Assembly (NCBI GenBank): GCA_003240795.1
Contig: QFNK01000048.1
Span: 1 to 9,518 of the forward strand
DNA from: Micavibrio aeruginosavorus
Lineage (GTDB): Bacteria; Pseudomonadota; Alphaproteobacteria; Micavibrionales; Micavibrionaceae
Direction of reading: 5' to 3'
DNA: 9,518 nucleotides
Of the stretch, positions 5,655 to 9,518 are shown one piece after another; position 1 is the first letter of the stretch; the number at the start of each line of letters is the position of its first letter. The notes beneath the pieces were generated by a model. That model saw nothing but the letters and a program-made list of their open reading frames with translations, was not told the origin of the DNA and searched no databases. The position numbers and the translations under genes are program-made.

Positions 5655-7337
5655 ATGCTTAAAAACATAAAAATAATGCCCAAAATATTGCTCGGATTTG
5701 CCGCATTGGCACTTGTGAATATTCTTGTTGGGACAGTCATTTACACAAGTGTAAAAAATCTGGAAAACTTAAACTCAGAAACATCAGAACTTTTGAAAGC
5801 GAAAGAACAGGCGGCCTTGTATCGGGCCAGCAATGAAGAAACGCGCATGCTTATAACTGATTTTGTGCTTTCAGGCGATATAACGCTCGTAGAAAAAATC
5901 CAGGAAAGCAAAGCTGCTCAAGAAAATGTCTACACCCAGACATATAATACCTTTGCTGTACTGGGCAAAGATTTTCAAACACAGCTTTCAAAAATCAACA
6001 ACCTTGTCATAAGCTATCATACCGAGATAGCCGCCAAGGAAATGGAGTACATGAAACGTCCCGACACGACGAACATGGCACGTGCGATAGAGTCTTCTCA
6101 TGATGTGAAAGCCCTTTTAGCAGACATAGGATCCAAGTTCGATGAACTGTCGCAAGGCATTAACGGTCTGTATGATGCCAAGGCAGAGGAAAGCAGAAAG
6201 GTAATGGACAGGGTATCCGCTACAATAATAGCGAGTTCCACCCTTTTATTGATAATGGCTTTCGCAGCGGCCGCTTTCTTTGGCAAAATAATCGTCTCCC
6301 CCCTGAAAGATCAAATGGCAACAATCGAAAAACTGCGCGCCAGAGAATGGAATATTTTGGTAAAGGGGACCGACCGCGGTGACGAAATCGGTGAGATGGC
6401 AAAATCTCTGGAAATATTCCGCCAAAGTGGAATGGAAGCAGACAGGCTCAAAGAAGAGCAGGAACAGGAAAATATTCTGAAGCTTCAACGTAGCAACAAA
6501 ATCGAAAGTCTCGTCAACAAATTTGAAACAGATATCAAGGGACTGATGAATGATCTTGGCTCCGTAGCAAAAGAGATGCAGAACACCTCATCCACCCTTA
6601 CCAATGTTGTAGATGAAACAAACGCGCAGACAGGAGCCGCCACAATCATGGCGGACCGCGCCGGCGCAAACATCCAGAACGTTGCTGCCGCAACGGAGGA
6701 ACTAACAATTTCAATCAACGATATCAGCCGTCAGTTGCAAGACGCCTCCCGCAGTTCTGCCCAAGCTGAAGAAACCGTTGACATCGCCGTCTCCGCCATT
6801 GGCAATCTTGAACAAAGCGCGGCACAGATCAACGGCATCATCCGTTTGATCACCGATATCGCGGAGCAGACGAACCTTCTCGCCCTGAACGCCACGATTG
6901 AATCCGCACGCGCGGGTGAGGCCGGCAAAGGATTTGCCGTCGTTGCTGGCGAGGTCAAAAGCCTTGCAACGGAAACCGCACGCGCGACGGAGGAAATCAG
7001 CGAAAAGATCAGGCTTCTTCAACAAGAGACAGGTGATGTGACCAAAACCATTACCCGCATCTCCGAAATGGTTCGCACGATGAATCAGGCCACGACCGTC
7101 GTCGCCTCCACCATGGAAGAACAAAGCGTCGCGACACAAAACATCGCCCGCAACATTACCGAAGTGGCACAGGGAACGACGGAAATGTCCCACAACCTTT
7201 CCAACGTCAACGACAACTCGAGAGCCACCGAACAGGCCGCAAGCAAAGTCCTCGATGTATCGCAGAAACTGAAAGAACAATCCGACAGGCTGGAAAAAGG
7301 CGTTTCCGTCTTTATCGAAGGAATTCGCTCCGCCTAA
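5655..7337 (+). CDS. Methyl-accepting chemotaxis protein
   Basis: A 560-residue inner-membrane chemoreceptor that would signal to CheA through CheW. Order: membrane segment 1 (about 10-32), a helical periplasmic sensor of about 155 residues (33-187) like a four-helix bundle, membrane segment 2 (about 188-210), a HAMP linker (about 211-264, with the conserved Pro at 216 and DEIGEMA at 243-249), a coiled coil, and the cytoplasmic signalling domain. The hairpin tip is nearly consensus: ITDIAEQTNLLALNATIESA at 399-418, then RAGEAGKGFAVVAGEVKSLA. No NWETF-like CheR tether is present at the C-terminus. The ribosome binding site is weak. It starts 15 bases after the end of the full PDC sensor frame, so the two look like one transcription unit. 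The ligand is unknown, and no che genes are in the window. The 5' half is clearly AT-richer than the hairpin-tip coding part. Confidence 0.95.
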   Translation: MLKNIKIMPKILLGFAALALVNILVGTVIYTSVKNLENLNSETSELLKAKEQAALYRASNEETRMLITDFVLSGDITLVEKIQESKAAQENVYTQTYNTFAVLGKDFQTQLSKINNLVISYHTEIAAKEMEYMKRPDTTNMARAIESSHDVKALLADIGSKFDELSQGINGLYDAKAEESRKVMDRVSATIIASSTLLLIMAFAAAAFFGKIIVSPLKDQMATIEKLRAREWNILVKGTDRGDEIGEMAKSLEIFRQSGMEADRLKEEQEQENILKLQRSNKIESLVNKFETDIKGLMNDLGSVAKEMQNTSSTLTNVVDETNAQTGAATIMADRAGANIQNVAAATEELTISINDISRQLQDASRSSAQAEETVDIAVSAIGNLEQSAAQINGIIRLITDIAEQTNLLALNATIESARAGEAGKGFAVVAGEVKSLATETARATEEISEKIRLLQQETGDVTKTITRISEMVRTMNQATTVVASTMEEQSVATQNIARNITEVAQGTTEMSHNLSNVNDNSRATEQAASKVLDVSQKLKEQSDRLEKGVSVFIEGIRSA

Positions 7338-7354
7338 GCCTGATCCATATCAAC

Positions 7355-7383
7355 AAAACGCAGGTCTTTTACCTGCGTTTTTT
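7355..7383. terminator. Rho-independent terminator shared by convergent genes
   Basis: An 11-base-pair perfect stem (AAAACGCAGGT paired with ACCTGCGTTTT) with a five-base loop runs into six T residues on the plus strand, 18 bases after the chemoreceptor stop. On the minus strand the same hairpin ends in four T residues, so it can also stop transcription coming from the exported-protein gene that ends at 7389. Confidence 0.93.
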
Positions 7384-7388
7384 ATGCG

Positions 7389-7910
7389 CTATTGCGCGGT
7401 GAAAAGATCATAACTGGCGGAATGGCACACCGGCCCGCACATCGGGCCGTTCGGCTGAACTCTCTCGTAATTCGCGATCAGCGAGCGAGTTACCAGGGGC
7501 TTGAAGTTATGAACGATGCGGACGATGACTCGGCGCGGCTGTCCGTCGAATTCAATCGCTGAAAATCCCTGCTGGCTTTCGGGCAGGGCGCATCCGCTTT
7601 CAATGACACGCACGCCCTCGCCTTTGCATTTAACGGTCGGCCCCTCTTCGCAGGGACGCAGCGGCAATTCCCCGCGGCAGGTAACGGAACGGTTATCCAT
7701 CACGAAAGAGAATTCGTAATTCCCCCATTTCCATCTTCTTGTCGGATCGACGGTCAGGGACAAACCGTCGCGGCAACCAATCTGAGTGCAAACCGCTTCT
7801 TTCTTTGCGGGCGGCAGGCCAAATTCATCTTCCTGTGCATGGCTTTTAAATACCGGCCCCACAATAAAACAGAACGCTAAAACAACAAATAGCAGGGGGT
7901 TTTTCTTCAT
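7389..7910 (-). CDS. Exported cysteine-rich protein of unknown function
   Basis: I do not recognise this 173-residue protein. The ATG at 7910 gives a clean signal peptide: MKK, then a hydrophobic stretch LLFVVLAFCFIVGPVF, with probable cleavage after SHA at residue 25. I therefore prefer it to an ATG 30 bases upstream that would overlap the previous gene and spoil the signal. The mature protein has eight cysteines (41, 46, 78, 87, 95, 107, 158, 162), including C-x4-C (CTQIGC) and C-x3-C (CGPVC), which suggests a disulfide-bonded periplasmic or secreted domain. The middle looks beta-rich (RWKWGNYEFSFVMDNRSVTC, QPRRVIVRIVHNF). There is no membrane anchor or lipobox. It starts 14 bases after the other exported-protein gene and probably shares its message. 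Its own ribosome binding site is weak, so coupled translation is likely. It ends close to the shared terminator. Confidence 0.8.
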   Translation of the reverse strand: MKKNPLLFVVLAFCFIVGPVFKSHAQEDEFGLPPAKKEAVCTQIGCRDGLSLTVDPTRRWKWGNYEFSFVMDNRSVTCRGELPLRPCEEGPTVKCKGEGVRVIESGCALPESQQGFSAIEFDGQPRRVIVRIVHNFKPLVTRSLIANYERVQPNGPMCGPVCHSASYDLFTAQ

Positions 7911-7924
7911 CGCGCCGAACCGTG

Positions 7925-8734
7925 TTAAGACTTCTTGCATGTCGCATCGAATTTCTTGAAGAACGCAACCGCTTCATCACGCGACAACGTCTCCGAATGC
8001 GCGGGCACCTTCAGATAGGATGACATGTAATTGTTGAAACAACCTTGATAGGCGTAATCACCGCTCAGGGAAGCGTCATCCGCGCCCTCCGCCCATTGTT
8101 CCCTGTCCAGAACAAGCGCGGTGATAACGCCGTCACGCTCCTCGACTTCGCCGGCACAGCTTGCCGCGCTGGATTCAAGGTCTTCGTACGGCGCATATTC
8201 CCCCGCACCGAGGAAAATCTGCGCAAGTTCTGCGGGCGTTGCGGAGTAACGATACACAGCTTTCCCGCCTTCTACGGCAGCATGCGTGATTCCGCCGTTA
8301 CAACGGTCGCCGCCGGCGTATTTTTTTGTAAGCTTGATGGACGTGCCGTCATAAGCGATTGCTGAAACGGATGTAAATGTTCCGCTTCCGCCGCCGCTCT
8401 CGATTGTCTCGATCAGGTAGTCACCGTTCTTAAGCCGACCTGCAGCGCGGTACATGAAATAGGCGGTGATGGCGGAATCCTCTTCCGTCGTCTCGAATCC
8501 GTAAAATCCGTCCTCGTCTGCTTTGAACCGCTTGTCGGGCTCTGCCACTCCGTCCGGCAAAGGGCATTTTGTCAAAGGCGTAAAATCCGCCTCGCTATCA
8601 CCGAGCCCCAATAGCTTTTGAACACAAACGGGATCGATCGGCTTGTCCTTGTAGAAAAAGCCGGAAGCGCCGCCCTGCGCCATGGAGGGCAAGGGAATAA
8701 ACACTGCCGCCATCAACGCAAAAGCAAACCGCAT
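7925..8734 (-). CDS. Exported protein of unknown function behind ftsH
   Basis: I do not recognise this 269-residue protein. The ATG at 8734 lies four bases after the ftsH stop, has an AGGGGG ribosome binding site inside the ftsH end, and opens a signal peptide (MRFAFALMAAVFIPLPSMA, cleavage probably before QGGASG). An ATG 96 bases upstream would overlap ftsH and put a basic, non-signal stretch in front, so I reject it. The mature protein is acidic and contains six cysteines (37, 57, 145, 193, 232, 266), enough for three disulfides. It has Gly/Tyr-rich strand-like segments (GDYLIETIESGGGSGTFTSV, GDYAYQGCFNNYMSSYL) and a C-terminal helix (SRDEAVAFFKKFDATC). It is probably periplasmic. Spacing implies cotranscription with ftsH and with the next exported-protein gene. 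Confidence 0.8.
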   Translation of the reverse strand: MRFAFALMAAVFIPLPSMAQGGASGFFYKDKPIDPVCVQKLLGLGDSEADFTPLTKCPLPDGVAEPDKRFKADEDGFYGFETTEEDSAITAYFMYRAAGRLKNGDYLIETIESGGGSGTFTSVSAIAYDGTSIKLTKKYAGGDRCNGGITHAAVEGGKAVYRYSATPAELAQIFLGAGEYAPYEDLESSAASCAGEVEERDGVITALVLDREQWAEGADDASLSGDYAYQGCFNNYMSSYLKVPAHSETLSRDEAVAFFKKFDATCKKS

Positions 8735-8738
8735 GATA

Positions 8739-9518
8739 TTACGCCCCCTGCGTTCCCGTGTTCGGAACAGCGGTGCTGGAAGGCACGGAAGAACGCGGCC
8801 CCGAAGGTGCCTGATCGTCCGATGAATCACGGATGATCGGCTCCCCGCGGAGAAGTCCTTTGATTTCCTCGCCGCTCAGCATTTCATATTCCAGAAGCGC
8901 CTTGGCCACGGAATGAAGCTGCTCGATATGGGTGGTCAGGATTTCCGTCGCGCGGGCATAAGCATTCTGCACGATCATTTTGATTTCGGAATCGATGATC
9001 GCCGCCGTATCGTCAGACAGGTTTTTCGACTGCGCGACCGAATGGCCGAGGAACACTTCTTCCTGGTTTGCGGAATAAAGAATCGGGCCGAGCTTGTCGG
9101 ACATGCCCCACTCCGTCACCATGCGGCGCGCCATTTCGGTTGCCATGCGGATGTCGGAGCTTGCGCCCGTCGTCACTTTTTCCGCCCCGAAGATAATCTC
9201 TTCCGCGATACGTCCGCCCATGGCAACCGCAAGGTCGGCTTTCAGCTTCGCCTTGGAAACGGAAATGCGGTCGCCTTCCGGAAGGCGCATGACCATCCCC
9301 AATGCGCGGCCGCGCGGAATGATCGTCGCCTTGTGGATCGGATCGCTCTCCTCTTCATGCAGGGCGACAACGGCGTGACCCGCTTCGTGATAGGCGGTCA
9401 GCTTTTTCTCGTTCTCCGTCATGACCATGGATTTGCGCTCCGCGCCCATCATGACCTTGTCCTTGGCATCTTCAAATTCCTGCATGCCGACAACGCGCTT
9501 GCCGCGGCGTGCTGCCAG
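8739..9518 (-). CDS. ftsH: ATP-dependent zinc metalloprotease FtsH, C-terminal part (runs off right edge)
   Basis: FtsH is a membrane-anchored AAA+ protease that pulls out and degrades misfolded membrane proteins and unstable regulators. The window holds its last 259 residues, starting LAARRGKRVVGMQEFEDAKD, which is the tail of the ATPase module. The zinc site HEAGH is present (residues 44-48 of this fragment). Further on come RALGMVMRLPEGDR, the MGGRIAEEIIFG segment, and TTGASSDI, which carries the Asp that is the third zinc ligand in the family. The end (SSDDQAPSGPRSSVPSST and on) is a disordered Ser/Pro-rich tail, normal for the family. The membrane helices and Walker motifs lie outside the window. 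All visible catalytic residues are intact. Its stop is four bases from the next gene, so ftsH appears to lead a small operon with two exported proteins. Confidence 0.97.
   Translation of the reverse strand: MAARRGKRVVGMQEFEDAKDKVMMGAERKSMVMTENEKKLTAYHEAGHAVVALHEEESDPIHKATIIPRGRALGMVMRLPEGDRISVSKAKLKADLAVAMGGRIAEEIIFGAEKVTTGASSDIRMATEMARRMVTEWGMSDKLGPILYSANQEEVFLGHSVAQSKNLSDDTAAIIDSEIKMIVQNAYARATEILTTHIEQLHSVAKALLEYEMLSGEEIKGLLRGEPIIRDSSDDQAPSGPRSSVPSSTAVPNTGTQGA

Noticed and set aside
8735..8830. Longer start for the exported protein behind ftsH
   Set aside because: It would overlap ftsH by about 90 bases and place an Arg-rich stretch before an evident signal peptide. The ATG at 8734 has the better ribosome binding site.

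Overview
This window looks like chromosomal DNA from an alphaproteobacterium of moderate GC content. No rRNA is present, so the lineage cannot be fixed. The clues are a hisZ-type regulatory subunit close to purA, an ftsH end and glmM in the same neighbourhood, a CarD-like protein, and a PDC-type periplasmic sensor next to a chemoreceptor. Most of the window is coded on the minus strand. Only the central block, about 4.9-7.34 kb, is on the plus strand.

Read along the minus strand from the right edge, the window opens with the 3' part of ftsH, which carries its zinc-protease domain. Two tightly spaced genes for exported, cysteine-rich proteins of unknown function follow. This group ends at 7389, facing a strong and probably bidirectional hairpin terminator. 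The central plus-strand block then holds a secreted PDC-like sensor gene with an in-frame TAA stop at 5436-5438, followed after 15 bases by a full-length methyl-accepting chemotaxis protein. To the left, a second minus-strand operon-like run reads glmM, an ankyrin-repeat protein (ATGA overlap with glmM), hisZ, a CarD-like protein with an added N-terminal putative helix-turn-helix segment, and the 5' part of purA, which runs off the left edge.

The housekeeping genes cover protein quality control (FtsH), amino-sugar supply for peptidoglycan and LPS (GlmM), histidine biosynthesis control (HisZ) and AMP synthesis (PurA). The chemosensory pair separates ftsH from glmM, two genes that are often close in alphaproteobacteria. 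It is AT-richer at its upstream end, which suggests an insertion. The points most worth a second look are the nonsense codon inside an otherwise intact sensor frame, the CarD-like fusion protein, the base-composition break inside the chemoreceptor gene, and the two exported cysteine-rich unknowns behind ftsH. I saw no CRISPR array, transposase, phage gene, tRNA or rRNA, and no clearly new multi-gene defence or biosynthetic system.
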